64,000 bases of DNA, from contig NZ_FQYK01000007.1 in the NCBI RefSeq assembly GCF_900141715.1, positions 1-64,000 on the forward strand, read 5' to 3'. The notes below the pieces were generated by a model, which was given only the letters and a program-made list of their open reading frames with translations, did no database searches and had not been told where the DNA came from. This DNA comes from Algibacter luteus (lineage in GTDB: Bacteria; Bacteroidota; Bacteroidia; Flavobacteriales; Flavobacteriaceae). Below are positions 33,943 to 43,839 of this stretch, one piece after another (within the stretch, counting starts at the first letter, position 1; every line of letters starts with the position of its first letter). Both the position numbers and the translations under genes were made by a program.

Positions 33943-35402
33943 AAGTTTTAAAAGACATATTATATAAGGTTACTTTAAACGCTGTCGTTGGTTCGACTAG
34001 TGTCGAGTTGTCTACTATAGAATTCGACTCTAGAAAAATAATAAAGGGCAGTTTGTTTGTGGCAATTCGAGGTTCAATCACAGATGGTCATGAGTATATT
34101 GATAAAGCAATAAAAAATGGTGCCACTAGTGTAGTTTGTGAAGCGATTCCAGAAAAATTGGTAGATAGTATTACCTATATAGAAGTTGATAATACCAGTA
34201 AAGCATTAGCGGTAATGGCATCAAATTACTATGAAAACCCTTCAGAGAATTTAAGGCTAGTTGGTGTTACAGGTACAAATGGAAAAACTACAGTAACAAG
34301 CTTGCTGTATCAATTATTTAAAAAAGCAGGATATAAAGTTGGGTTGCTCTCAACTGTGAAAATTATGGTAGATGAAACTGAGTATAAGGCAACTCATACT
34401 ACTCCAGATTCTTTAACCATAAATAAGTATTTAAGAGAAATGAATGATGAAGGTGTAGAATTTTGCTTTATGGAAGTGAGTTCTCATGGCATTCATCAAT
34501 ATAGAACCGAAGGTTTGCATTTTGAAGGTGGAATCTTCACAAATCTTACCCATGATCATTTGGATTATCACAGCACATTTGCTGAATATCGCGATGTTAA
34601 AAAGAAGTTTTTTGATGAGCTTCCTAGTAATGCATTTGCGTTATCTAATGTCGATGATAAGAACGGTTTAGTGATGTTGCAGAATACAAGAGCTAAAAAA
34701 TATACCTATGCTTTAAAGCAATACGCAGACTACAAAACTCAAATTTTAGAAAATCAATTTGGAGGCTTATTACTCAAAGTTAATGATAGTGAAGTTTGGA
34801 CAAGACTTATTGGAAATTTTAATGCCTACAATGTTTTGGCTATTTACGCTACTGCTGAATTGTTGGGGTTAGAACGAGTTGAAATATTGCGCTTAATAAG
34901 TGATTTAGAAAGTGTGAGTGGAAGATTTCAGTACGTGGTATCAAGTGATAAAATTACCGCCATTGTTGATTATGCTCATACTCCTGATGCTTTAAAAAAT
35001 GTATTAGAAACTATTAATAGCATTCGAACTAAAAACGAAGAGTTAATAACAGTTGTGGGTTGCGGTGGAGACAGAGATAAAACCAAACGACCAAAAATGG
35101 GACATATCGCCACGGCCTTAAGTACCAAAGTCATTTTTACAAATGATAATCCCAGAACTGAAAACCCTGATCAGATTTTAAAAGAAATTGAATCTGGAGT
35201 AGAGCCCCAAAATTTCAAGAAGGCATTAACCATTGCGGACAGAAAGCAAGCCATAAAAGCAGCATGCCAAATGGCGCAACCCAACGATATCATATTAATT
35301 GCTGGAAAAGGTCATGAAGCCTATCAAGAAATTAATGGTGAGCGATTTGATTTTGATGACCTTAAAATAGTAAAAGAACTTTTAAAACAATTACAGAAGT
35401 AA
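33939..35402 (+). CDS. murE: UDP-MurNAc-L-Ala-D-Glu:meso-diaminopimelate ligase MurE
   Basis: ATP-dependent ligase adding the third stem residue of the peptidoglycan precursor. The 487-residue protein has the Mur-ligase ATP loop GVTGTNGKTTVTSL, the HTTPD motif, EVSSHGI, the LTHDHLDYH segment and the C-terminal ligase domain with DYAHTPDALKN. The substrate loop reads NDNPRTENP, and the DNPR sequence marks specificity for meso-diaminopimelate over lysine, so this organism should have DAP-type peptidoglycan. murF, the usual next gene, is absent; a decayed repeat fills the 42-bp gap to mraY. Confidence 0.96.
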   Translation: MKVLKDILYKVTLNAVVGSTSVELSTIEFDSRKIIKGSLFVAIRGSITDGHEYIDKAIKNGATSVVCEAIPEKLVDSITYIEVDNTSKALAVMASNYYENPSENLRLVGVTGTNGKTTVTSLLYQLFKKAGYKVGLLSTVKIMVDETEYKATHTTPDSLTINKYLREMNDEGVEFCFMEVSSHGIHQYRTEGLHFEGGIFTNLTHDHLDYHSTFAEYRDVKKKFFDELPSNAFALSNVDDKNGLVMLQNTRAKKYTYALKQYADYKTQILENQFGGLLLKVNDSEVWTRLIGNFNAYNVLAIYATAELLGLERVEILRLISDLESVSGRFQYVVSSDKITAIVDYAHTPDALKNVLETINSIRTKNEELITVVGCGGDRDKTKRPKMGHIATALSTKVIFTNDNPRTENPDQILKEIESGVEPQNFKKALTIADRKQAIKAACQMAQPNDIILIAGKGHEAYQEINGERFDFDDLKIVKELLKQLQK

Positions 35403-35404
35403 AT

Positions 35405-35434
35405 GTCATTCTAAGCTTAAGCAAAGAATCTCAA
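35405..35434 (+). repeat. Decayed interspersed repeat, copy 1 (murE-mraY gap)
   Basis: About 30 bp from TGTCATTCTAAG to GAATCTCA, resembling the TGTCATTCTGAGC...GAAGAATCTC repeats seen between genes in flavobacteria. It aligns with the element at 36691-36720 at 22 of 30 positions by eye. It lies where murF stands in other bacteria. Confidence 0.45.
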
Positions 35435-35444
35435 AAATAATAAG

Positions 35445-36686
35445 ATGTTATACTACCTATTTGAATATTTAGAACAGCAGTTTCAACTTCCAGGGGCTAC
35501 TCTTTTTGGGTTTTTAACCTTTAGAGCTGCAATGGCAATGATTTTGTCGCTGTTAATTTCTACAATTTATGGTAAAAGAATTATCCGTTTTTTACAAAGA
35601 CAACAAGTAGGTGAAACGATTAGAGATTTAGGGCTTGAAGGGCAGAAAGAAAAAGCAGGAACACCTACTATGGGTGGTGTAATTATCATTTTGGCTACGC
35701 TTATTCCTGTACTGTTATTGGCAAAATTAGAGAACATTTATATCATTCTTCTCATAGTAACCACATTATGGATGGGAACTATAGGGTTTATAGATGATTA
35801 CATTAAGAAGTTTAAAAAAAATAAAGAAGGACTTAAAGGGCGCTTTAAAGTTTTAGGGCAAGTAGGATTAGGAATTATTGTTGGAGCAACTTTGTTTTTC
35901 CATCCTGAAGTAACGATGAAAGAAAAACTGCCCATTGCAGAACAGCGAGCGTTGTTGGCTGAAAATCCAGATATCGAGCCTTTTAAATTGTTTAAAGATG
36001 AAGTTAAATCCACCAAAACTACCATTCCTTTTGTTAAAGGAAACGAGTTTGATTATTCAATGGTCATTACTTGGATAAGCCCAAATCTTGAAAAATACGC
36101 GTGGATAGTATTTATTTTGGTTGCCATTTTTATAATTACAGCAGTTTCTAACGGCGCAAATCTTACCGATGGAATAGATGGGTTGGCAGCTGGAACTTCT
36201 GCAATAATTGTGCTCACTTTAGGGATTTTTGCCTGGGTATCGGGTAACATAATTTTCTCAGAGTATTTGAATATTATGTATATACCAAGAGTTGAAGAAA
36301 TTACAATTTATATCACGGCATTTGTAGGTGCATTAATTGGTTTTTTATGGTATAACACATTTCCTGCTCAGGTCTTTATGGGTGATACGGGAAGTTTAAC
36401 CATTGGTGGAATTATAGCAGTAATTGCTATTGCAGTTAGAAAAGAATGGTTAATTCCAGTATTATGCGGCATCTTTTTAGCCGAAAACCTTTCTGTAGTA
36501 ATGCAGGTAAGTTGGTTTAAATACACCAAAAAGAAGTATGGTGAAGGACGACGAATTTTTAAAATGTCACCATTGCATCACCATTATCAAAAATCTGGAT
36601 ATCACGAAAGTAAAATAGTTACACGTTTTTGGATTGTAGGCATATTGCTCGCAATCCTTTCAATTGTAACATTGAAAATTAGATAA
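35445..36686 (+). CDS. mraY: Phospho-MurNAc-pentapeptide transferase MraY
   Basis: Inner-membrane enzyme that loads phospho-MurNAc-pentapeptide on undecaprenyl phosphate to make lipid I. The 413-residue polytopic protein has [16 protein letters not shown], the catalytic [28 protein letters not shown] and [10 protein letters not shown], and [15 protein letters not shown] near the C-terminus. A soluble insert at about 150-200 (between helices) makes it longer than the roughly 360-residue E. coli enzyme; this insert is common in Bacteroidota. Decayed repeats flank the gene on both sides. Confidence 0.96.
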   Translation: MLYYLFEYLEQQFQLPGATLFGFLTFRAAMAMILSLLISTIYGKRIIRFLQRQQVGETIRDLGLEGQKEKAGTPTMGGVIIILATLIPVLLLAKLENIYIILLIVTTLWMGTIGFIDDYIKKFKKNKEGLKGRFKVLGQVGLGIIVGATLFFHPEVTMKEKLPIAEQRALLAENPDIEPFKLFKDEVKSTKTTIPFVKGNEFDYSMVITWISPNLEKYAWIVFILVAIFIITAVSNGANLTDGIDGLAAGTSAIIVLTLGIFAWVSGNIIFSEYLNIMYIPRVEEITIYITAFVGALIGFLWYNTFPAQVFMGDTGSLTIGGIIAVIAIAVRKEWLIPVLCGIFLAENLSVVMQVSWFKYTKKKYGEGRRIFKMSPLHHHYQKSGYHESKIVTRFWIVGILLAILSIVTLKIR

Positions 36687-36690
36687 TACT

Positions 36691-36720
36691 TGTTATGCTG
36701 AGTGTAACCAAAGCATTTCA
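36691..36720 (+). repeat. Decayed interspersed repeat, copy 2 (mraY-murD gap)
   Basis: About 30 bp (TGTTATGCTGAG to GCATTTCA) related to the element before mraY. It fills most of the 42-bp gap, which has the same length as the murE-mraY gap. Copy number elsewhere in the genome is unknown. Confidence 0.45.
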
Positions 36721-36728
36721 TAAAAAGA

Positions 36729-38066
36729 ATGAAAAAACAACGATTAGTCATATTAGGAGGGGGAGAAAGTGGTGTTGGAACAGCACTTTTAGGAAAAGCG
36801 AATGGATATGATGTTTTTGTTTCAGATAAAGGAAAAATAAAAGAGAATTACAAACAAGTTCTTTTACATAATGAGATTGAATGGGAAGATGAAACGCATA
36901 CAGAATCAAAAATTCTAAATGCTGATATCGTCATGAAAAGCCCTGGCATTCCCGATAAAGTTGCATTGGTTAAAGCTATTCGTGATAAAGGAATTCAAGT
37001 CGTTTCAGAAATTGAATTTGCGTCTAAATTCACAAATGCTACAGTTGTTGGGATAACAGGAAGTAATGGTAAAACTACCACGGCAACGTTAACGCATCAT
37101 ATTTTAAAACAAGAATTAAATGTAGGGTTAGCAGGAAATATTGGAGATAGTTTTGCAAAACAGGTTTTAGAAAATGATTATGAAAATTACGTGCTAGAAA
37201 TAAGCAGTTTTCAGTTAGATGATATCATTGGTTTCAAGCCTAAAATTGCCGTATTACTCAATATTACACCCGATCATTTAGATAGATATAATTATGAATT
37301 TGAAAATTATATCCAATCAAAATTTAGAATTGCCTTGAATCAAACAAAAGAAGATTATTTGATTTATGACGCCGATGATGAAGTGATAACAAATCATCTA
37401 AAAAACAACCCAGTTCAATCCCAATTATTGCCATTTTCATTAACAAAAACTATTGAAAATGGCGCGTATTTAGATAAAGAAAACATAAAACTAACAATAA
37501 ATAACAATCAAATAATTATGCCAACAGGAAACATAACTTTAGAAGGAAAGCACAATATTAAAAATGCCATGGCAGCTTCCACTGTGGCACATTTACTAAA
37601 AATTAGAAAACAAACTATTCGTGAAAGTTTAGAGAATTTTCAAGGTGTCGAACATCGTTTAGAGCAGGTGCTTAAAATCAACAAAGTGCAGTACATAAAC
37701 GACTCAAAAGCCACTAATGTAAATGCAACGTATTATGCGCTTGAAAGTATGGATGCTCCAACGGTTTGGATTGTAGGGGGTGTCGATAAAGGAAATAATT
37801 ATGAAGAGTTATTTCCGTTTATAAATGAAAAAGTGAAAGCCATTATATGTCTAGGTGTTGATAATGAGAAGCTAATGAACACTTTTGGTAATATGGTTGA
37901 TGTGATTATTGAAACGCAATTTATGAGTGAAGCTGTGAAAATAGCTTATAAAATTGCAGAAGCTGGCGATAACGTTTTGCTATCTCCTGCTTGTGCAAGT
38001 TTTGATTTATTTGAAAACTATGAGGACCGCGGTCGCCAATTTAAAAATGCAGTAAGAAACTTATAA
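36729..38066 (+). CDS. murD: UDP-MurNAc-L-alanine:D-glutamate ligase MurD
   Basis: Cytoplasmic ATP-dependent ligase adding D-Glu to UDP-MurNAc-L-Ala. The 445-residue protein has an N-terminal Rossmann-like domain (LGGGESGVGTALL), the ATP loop GITGSNGKTTTATL, EISSFQLDDI, LNITPDHLDRY and the C-terminal domain with YINDSKATNVNATYYAL and SPACASFDLFENYEDRG. All expected Mur-ligase motifs are present. ftsW follows after 12 bp. Confidence 0.96.
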   Translation: MKKQRLVILGGGESGVGTALLGKANGYDVFVSDKGKIKENYKQVLLHNEIEWEDETHTESKILNADIVMKSPGIPDKVALVKAIRDKGIQVVSEIEFASKFTNATVVGITGSNGKTTTATLTHHILKQELNVGLAGNIGDSFAKQVLENDYENYVLEISSFQLDDIIGFKPKIAVLLNITPDHLDRYNYEFENYIQSKFRIALNQTKEDYLIYDADDEVITNHLKNNPVQSQLLPFSLTKTIENGAYLDKENIKLTINNNQIIMPTGNITLEGKHNIKNAMAASTVAHLLKIRKQTIRESLENFQGVEHRLEQVLKINKVQYINDSKATNVNATYYALESMDAPTVWIVGGVDKGNNYEELFPFINEKVKAIICLGVDNEKLMNTFGNMVDVIIETQFMSEAVKIAYKIAEAGDNVLLSPACASFDLFENYEDRGRQFKNAVRNL

Positions 38067-38078
38067 TTATAGTTAAAA

Positions 38079-39272
38079 GTGCAAACCCTATTTAAAAACA
38101 TAAAAGGCGATAGATTAATTTGGGCAATAGTAGCGTTATTGGCTATTCTTTCGTTTTTACCTGTATACAGTGCCGCTAGCAACTTAGCTTACAAAGGTGC
38201 AGGCAGTAGTACTTTTACTTTTTTTATTAAGCACTTTGTGCATTTGGTTTTAGGATTTGCAATTATTTATGGTGTGCATAAAATTCCATACAGGTATTTT
38301 AAAGGCTTGTCATTAATAATGATACCAGTGGTTTTAGTTTTGTTAGGATTAACCATTCTTCAAGGAAAAACTATTGATGGTGCGAATGCTAGCAGATGGA
38401 TTCAAATTCCCTTTGTCGGTATGTCTTTTCAAACATCTACCCTAGCTGCTGTTGTGCTTATGGTGTATGTGGCAAGATATATGTCTAAAATTAAAGACGA
38501 AATTATCACCTTTAAAGCATCTATATTACCGCTATGGCTGCCTGTTTTTCTCATCTTAATCTTGATTTTGCCTGCAAATTTCTCAACGGCAGCAATTATG
38601 TTTTTAATGGTGTTAATGTTGGTATTTTTAGGTGGATATCCACTGAGGTATTTAGCCGTAATTGTTGGTTCGGGTATTTTGGTTTTAACTCTTTTTATTT
38701 TAATAGCTAAAGCGTTTCCAGATGCTATGCCTAATAGAGTTGATACGTGGATGGGACGAATTGAAAGTTTCTCTAACCCTGAAGATACGGAAGCTGATTA
38801 TCAAATAGAAAAGGCAAAAATTGCCATTGCTACCGGAGGAATTAAAGGTGTAGGCCCAGGAAAGAGTATGCAAAAGAACTTTTTACCACAGTCGTCTTCA
38901 GATTTTATTTTCGCCATTATTATTGAAGAATATGGATTAATTGGCGGGTTTGTAATCATGACATTATACTTGTGGTTATTATTTAGAATTGTAATTGTTT
39001 CGCAAAAAGCAGATACTATTTTTGGTAAACTTTTGGTATTAGGTGTTGGGTTGCCAATTGTATTTCAAGCCTTAATTAATATGGCTGTTGCAGTAGAATT
39101 GTTTCCGGTTACAGGTCAAACCTTACCATTAATAAGTAGTGGAGGTACATCAATTTGGATGACATGTTTAGCCATAGGAATAATTTTAAGTGTTAGTGCA
39201 AAACGAGAAGAAATAAAAGAACAAGAGATAAACGAAGACAATCCATTAGAAATACTTTCGGAAACTATATAA
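38079..39272 (+). CDS. ftsW: Septal peptidoglycan polymerase FtsW
   Basis: SEDS-family membrane glycosyltransferase that polymerises lipid II at the septum with FtsI. The 397-residue protein has about ten helices and the family motifs GANASRWIQIP, the periplasmic loop ending KSMQKNFLPQSSSDFIFA, and VTGQTLPLISSGGTS. GTG 38079 is the start, giving a short N-terminus before the first helix. Position between murD and murG separates it from the elongation paralogue RodA. Confidence 0.95.
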   Translation: MQTLFKNIKGDRLIWAIVALLAILSFLPVYSAASNLAYKGAGSSTFTFFIKHFVHLVLGFAIIYGVHKIPYRYFKGLSLIMIPVVLVLLGLTILQGKTIDGANASRWIQIPFVGMSFQTSTLAAVVLMVYVARYMSKIKDEIITFKASILPLWLPVFLILILILPANFSTAAIMFLMVLMLVFLGGYPLRYLAVIVGSGILVLTLFILIAKAFPDAMPNRVDTWMGRIESFSNPEDTEADYQIEKAKIAIATGGIKGVGPGKSMQKNFLPQSSSDFIFAIIIEEYGLIGGFVIMTLYLWLLFRIVIVSQKADTIFGKLLVLGVGLPIVFQALINMAVAVELFPVTGQTLPLISSGGTSIWMTCLAIGIILSVSAKREEIKEQEINEDNPLEILSETI

Positions 39273-40373
39273 ATGAGCAACTATAAAATCATATTATCTG
39301 GTGGAGGTACAGGAGGACATATTTATCCTGCCATTGCCATTGCAAACGAGTTAAAATCGCGTTTTCCTGATGCTGAATTTTTGTTTGTGGGTGCTAAAGA
39401 TAGGATGGAAATGGAAAAAGTTCCTCAAGCCGGATATCGTATTGAAGGATTATGGATTTCTGGTGTTCAGCGTAAGCTTACCATGAAGAATTTAAGTTTT
39501 CCTTTTAAAGTGATGAGTAGTCTTTTAAAAGCTCGAAAAATCATCAAAACATTTAAGCCAGATGTTGCCATTGGTACAGGTGGATTTGCAAGTGGGCCAT
39601 TGTTGCAAGCAGCGGTTTCTAATAAGATTCCTTCGTTAATACAAGAGCAAAATTCATATCCTGGAATAACCAACAAGATTTTAGCAAAAAAAGCTAAAAA
39701 AATATGTGTCGCTTATGATGGGTTGGAACGATTTTTTCCAAAAGATAAAATTATAAAAACAGGAAATCCTGTACGTCAAAGTTTATTAGATATTGAAACC
39801 AAAACCGTTGAAGCAAAAAAATTTTTCGATTTAGATGCTAATAAGCTCACGTTATTGATAATTGGCGGGAGTTTAGGTTCTAGAAGAATAAACCAACTCA
39901 TAGAAAAGGAGCTCGACTTCTTCGATACTCAAAACATCCAAATTATATGGCAGTGCGGTAAGTTGTATTATCAGCAATATAAACTTCACGGTAACACGAA
40001 AAGTATTCAGGTTTATGAATTTTTAAATAATATGGATTTTGCTTATGCCGCGGCAGATATAGTGATTTCAAGAGCAGGGGCGGGGTCGGTTTCAGAGCTA
40101 TGTATTGTTGGGAAGCCTGTGATTTTTATTCCATCGCCAAATGTGGCAGAAGACCATCAAACCAAAAACGCCATGTCTATTGTGAAAGAAGATGCAGCTT
40201 TAATGATTAAGGAAGAAGATTTAGATGCAAATTTTGAAAACACGTTATCACAGCTTATCCATTCAACTGAAAAGCAAAAAACATTAGGCAAAAACATAAA
40301 AGCACTGGCATTGGTAAATGCTACAAAAGATATAGCAGACGAAGTCGAAAAACTTCTCAAGGAAAGTAAATGA
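39273..40373 (+). CDS. murG: UDP-GlcNAc:lipid I GlcNAc transferase MurG
   Basis: GT28 glycosyltransferase at the inner face of the membrane that converts lipid I to lipid II. The 366-residue protein has the first Gly-rich loop [16 protein letters not shown], a second loop [11 protein letters not shown] and the UDP-GlcNAc site [12 protein letters not shown] with [15 protein letters not shown]. Its start follows the ftsW stop directly and its end overlaps murC by 4 bp, so the genes are tightly coupled. Confidence 0.96.
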   Translation: MSNYKIILSGGGTGGHIYPAIAIANELKSRFPDAEFLFVGAKDRMEMEKVPQAGYRIEGLWISGVQRKLTMKNLSFPFKVMSSLLKARKIIKTFKPDVAIGTGGFASGPLLQAAVSNKIPSLIQEQNSYPGITNKILAKKAKKICVAYDGLERFFPKDKIIKTGNPVRQSLLDIETKTVEAKKFFDLDANKLTLLIIGGSLGSRRINQLIEKELDFFDTQNIQIIWQCGKLYYQQYKLHGNTKSIQVYEFLNNMDFAYAAADIVISRAGAGSVSELCIVGKPVIFIPSPNVAEDHQTKNAMSIVKEDAALMIKEEDLDANFENTLSQLIHSTEKQKTLGKNIKALALVNATKDIADEVEKLLKESK

Positions 40374-41722
40374 ATTTAAAAGATATCCATAACATCTATT
40401 TTATTGGCATTGGCGGTATAGGCATGAGTGCTTTGGCTCGCTATTTTAATGCCAATAATAAGCTTGTTTCTGGTTACGATAAAACACCAACAGATATCAC
40501 TAATGGATTAAGAGAATTGGGTATTGAGGTTAATTTTACAGATTCAGTCGAAAATATTAAATCTGTGTTACAAAATAAGGAAACAACATTGATTGTCTAT
40601 ACGCCTGCAATACCTAAAAACCATGAACAATTAAATTATTTTAAAAACAACGGATTTAAGGTATTTAAACGTTCTCAAATCTTAGGATTAATTACAGAAA
40701 ATACATTTTGTTTAGCAGTTGCGGGTACACACGGAAAAACAACTACAACAAGTATTTTAGGACATCTAATGCATGAATGCCAAGTGCCTTTAACTGCTTT
40801 TTTAGGTGGAATTAGTGAGAATTATAATTCAAATTTAATTTTGGGTGGTAATGAAGTTTCTGTTGTTGAAGCCGATGAGTTCGATCGTTCGTTTTTAACC
40901 CTCTCACCGAATTTAGCTTGCATTACCTCTATGGATGCAGATCATTTGGATATTTATGGTGATGCTTCAGAATTAAAAAAATCCTTTGAAGATTTCACGA
41001 AAAGGATAAAACCTAGCGGGAAATTGTTTATTAAAAATGGCTTGCCTCTAAGCGGTATAACTTATGGGATAGAAGACGATTCAGATTATACAATTCAAAA
41101 TATAAAAATAGATAATGGTACTTATGTTTTTGATGTAAAAACTCCAAAAACAGTACTAGAAAATTTAAAATTTAACCTACCTGGTAGACACAATTTGTCG
41201 AATGCATTAGTAGCCTTGGCGATGGCTGTAGAATATGGTTGCCCAAACCAACAGCTCGCCAAAGCTTTAGCATCTTATAAAGGTGTAAAACGCAGATTTA
41301 CGTATCACATTAAAACTGATGATTTTGTGTTTATTGATGATTATGCCCATCATCCAGAAGAAATAAATGCAGTGTATCAAGCAGTTAGAGAAATGTATCC
41401 TATCAAGAAAGTATTAGCCATTTTTCAGCCTCATTTATATAGTAGAACGAATGATTTTGCAGATGAATTTGCAAAAAGCTTATCTCAGTTTGATGAGCTG
41501 ATATTATTAGATATTTATCCAGCTAGAGAATTGCCGATTCCTGGTGTTACCTCCGCTTGGTTATTAGAAAAGGTAAGTCATAAAAACAAGCAACTCATTG
41601 GTAAAAATGAATTGCTCACTAAAATACACGAATCTCAAGCTCAAGTTATTTTAACAATGGGCGCTGGAGATATTGGAGAAGAAGTAAGACATATTAAAAA
41701 GGAATTTAGTTATGCGAATTAA
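40370..41722 (+). CDS. murC: UDP-MurNAc:L-alanine ligase MurC
   Basis: First amino-acid ligase of the peptidoglycan stem. The 450-residue protein has the N-terminal UDP-binding [17 protein letters not shown] loop [33 protein letters not shown] and the C-terminal [15 protein letters not shown] with FQPHLYSRT. No ddl gene or fusion follows, unlike in many proteobacteria; ftsQ begins 11 bp inside the murC end. Confidence 0.96.
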   Translation: MNLKDIHNIYFIGIGGIGMSALARYFNANNKLVSGYDKTPTDITNGLRELGIEVNFTDSVENIKSVLQNKETTLIVYTPAIPKNHEQLNYFKNNGFKVFKRSQILGLITENTFCLAVAGTHGKTTTTSILGHLMHECQVPLTAFLGGISENYNSNLILGGNEVSVVEADEFDRSFLTLSPNLACITSMDADHLDIYGDASELKKSFEDFTKRIKPSGKLFIKNGLPLSGITYGIEDDSDYTIQNIKIDNGTYVFDVKTPKTVLENLKFNLPGRHNLSNALVALAMAVEYGCPNQQLAKALASYKGVKRRFTYHIKTDDFVFIDDYAHHPEEINAVYQAVREMYPIKKVLAIFQPHLYSRTNDFADEFAKSLSQFDELILLDIYPARELPIPGVTSAWLLEKVSHKNKQLIGKNELLTKIHESQAQVILTMGAGDIGEEVRHIKKEFSYAN

Positions 41723-42431
41723 TTGGGGCTACATAAAATTAGTGGTTTTGTTTGCTGTGGTGGTCTTTTTGTTTGCCTTTGCTACGACAAGAAATGGTGA
41801 ACGACAAATTACAGAACCAAGCATAAAATTTGTTGGCGAAAACAATTTGTTCTTAACAAACGAAACTGTTAGTAAATTGTTAATACAAAATTATGGCGCT
41901 CTTAAAAACGTGCCTAAAGAAACTTTAGTTTTGGATGAATTAGAAAAAGCCCTCAAATCTAATCCTATGGTTAAAAATGCTGAAGTGTATGTGTCTGTAA
42001 ATGCTACACTTAACGCGGAAATAGAACAAAAAACACCTATTGCAAGAGTAAGTACAAATGCGTCTTATTATATTGATGATGAAGGTTCATTCATGCCATT
42101 GTCAAAAAATTATTCTGCACGAGTGCCATTAGTTACTGGTTATGTGGAAAAAAATAATTTAAAAAACGTCTATAAAATAGCTCGAAAAATTAAAGAAGAT
42201 GAGTTTCTAAAAAAACATGTTTTTGAGATTCATCAAGATAGAGATAAGAAGCTTTATTTAAGACTAAGGAAGTGTGATTTTTTGGTGCAAATAGGTGATG
42301 AAAAATTTTTGGATAAAAAAATAAATAACCTCAAAGCATTTTATAAAAAAAATCAAAAGGATAATACACTAAACAGTTATAGTAAAGTGAATTTACAGTT
42401 TGAAAATCAAGTAATATGTACCAAAATTTAA
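41712..42431 (+). CDS. ftsQ: Cell-division protein FtsQ/DivIB
   Basis: A 239-residue bitopic divisome protein: short basic N-terminus, a membrane helix (about 9-26) and a periplasmic part with a POTRA-like domain (about 35-105, IKFVGENNLFLTNETVSKLL) and a beta domain. It recruits the FtsL complex and checks septal synthesis. Sequence similarity is weak as usual for this family; the assignment rests on topology, the DDEGSFMPLS segment and location between murC and ftsA. The gene overlaps murC by 11 bp. Confidence 0.9.
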   Translation: MRINWGYIKLVVLFAVVVFLFAFATTRNGERQITEPSIKFVGENNLFLTNETVSKLLIQNYGALKNVPKETLVLDELEKALKSNPMVKNAEVYVSVNATLNAEIEQKTPIARVSTNASYYIDDEGSFMPLSKNYSARVPLVTGYVEKNNLKNVYKIARKIKEDEFLKKHVFEIHQDRDKKLYLRLRKCDFLVQIGDEKFLDKKINNLKAFYKKNQKDNTLNSYSKVNLQFENQVICTKI

Positions 42432-42434
42432 ACT

Positions 42435-43748
42435 ATGGAGCATAATTTAGCAGTAGGATTAGACATAGGAACCACGAAAATTGTGGCAATGATTGGGCGT
42501 AAAAATGAATACGGCAAAGTTGAAATTTTAGGTATAGGTAAATCTAAAAGTTTGGGAGTGCATCGTGGTGTTGTAAACAACATAACCCAAACTATTCAGT
42601 CTATTCAACAAGCTGTTCAAGAAGCAGAAGTTGCAGCAGATTTAAAAATAGAAGATGTAACTGTTGGGATAGCAGGACAACATATAAGAAGTTTACAACA
42701 TAGTGATTATATCACCAGAGCGAATTCTGAAACGGTGATTGACGAAGATGATATTGATAGACTTATCAATCAAGTTCATAAACTTGTAATGCTTCCGGGT
42801 GAAGAAATTATTCATGTACTGCCTCAAGAATATAAAGTTGATGGTCAAGCCGAAATAAAAGAGCCCATTGGCATGTATGGTGGTAGATTAGAAGCTAATT
42901 TTCATGTTGTTGTTGGTCAAGTATCATCCATTAGAAATATAGGGCGTTGTGTACAAAGTTCTGGATTGAACCTTGAAGGAATTACCCTCGAGCCTTTAGC
43001 ATCTGCTAATGCCGTTTTAAGTCAAGAAGAAAAAGAGGCAGGTGTTGCTTTAATTGACATAGGTGGCGGAACAACAGATTTGGCCATTTTTAGAGATGGA
43101 ATCATTCGTCATACGGCAGTAATTCCATTTGGAGGTAATGTGATTACTGAAGATATTAAAGAAGGTTGTTCTATAATTGAAAAGCAAGCCGAATTATTAA
43201 AAATAAAATTTGGTTCTGCGTGGCCAGGGGAAAATAAGGATAATGAAATTGTTTCTATTCCTGGGTTAAGAGGAAGAGAGCCTAAAGAAATAACCTTAAA
43301 AAACTTATCTAAAATTATTCACGCCCGTGTTGTTGAAATAATCGAGCAAGTGTATGTCGAGATAAAGAATTACGGACACGAAGAACAAAAGAAAAAATTA
43401 ATAGCCGGAATAGTTTTAACAGGAGGAGGAAGTCAACTTAAACATTTAAAGCAATTAGTTGAATATATCACAGGCATGGATACTAGAATTGGGTACCCTA
43501 ATGAGCATTTAGCAGGCGATAGTGATGACGATGTTACGAGCCCGCTTTTCGCAACTGCGGTTGGTTTAGTGTTAGATGGTTTAAAACGTCAAGAAAGAAA
43601 AAAAGTTGAACTGCAAGAGGAGATAATAAGTCATGAAGAAGAATCGGAAGATGAAGACGAAGTAAAAGAAAAACCATTAAAAGAACGACGCTCTTTTCTT
43701 GATAAGTTAACCGAACGTGTTAAAGACTTTTTAGATAATGCAGAGTAG
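42435..43748 (+). CDS. ftsA: Divisome actin-like protein FtsA
   Basis: Actin-fold ATPase that tethers FtsZ filaments to the membrane. The 437-residue protein has GLDIGTTKIVAMIG, the SHS2-type 1C domain region, LIDIGGGTTDLAIF and LTGGGSQLKHLKQL. The C-terminus carries a Glu/Lys-rich linker and a terminal amphipathic helix (SFLDKLTERVKDFLDN) that fits the membrane-targeting sequence. The gene is 3 bp after ftsQ and 91 bp before ftsZ. Confidence 0.96.
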   Translation: MEHNLAVGLDIGTTKIVAMIGRKNEYGKVEILGIGKSKSLGVHRGVVNNITQTIQSIQQAVQEAEVAADLKIEDVTVGIAGQHIRSLQHSDYITRANSETVIDEDDIDRLINQVHKLVMLPGEEIIHVLPQEYKVDGQAEIKEPIGMYGGRLEANFHVVVGQVSSIRNIGRCVQSSGLNLEGITLEPLASANAVLSQEEKEAGVALIDIGGGTTDLAIFRDGIIRHTAVIPFGGNVITEDIKEGCSIIEKQAELLKIKFGSAWPGENKDNEIVSIPGLRGREPKEITLKNLSKIIHARVVEIIEQVYVEIKNYGHEEQKKKLIAGIVLTGGGSQLKHLKQLVEYITGMDTRIGYPNEHLAGDSDDDVTSPLFATAVGLVLDGLKRQERKKVELQEEIISHEEESEDEDEVKEKPLKERRSFLDKLTERVKDFLDNAE

Positions 43749-43839
43749 AACTATAAAATAAAAAGTCTTTAAGACTTAGTGAGAAAAAAATCCATTTGAA
43801 TTAAAATATTAAGTACAAAACCCCAAAAAACAGAATTTT

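Noticed and set aside
43763-43777. AAGTCTTTAAGACTT inverted repeat between ftsA and ftsZ as a terminator
   Set aside because: The stem is only 5-7 bp with no T-run, so it is unlikely to stop transcription into ftsZ.
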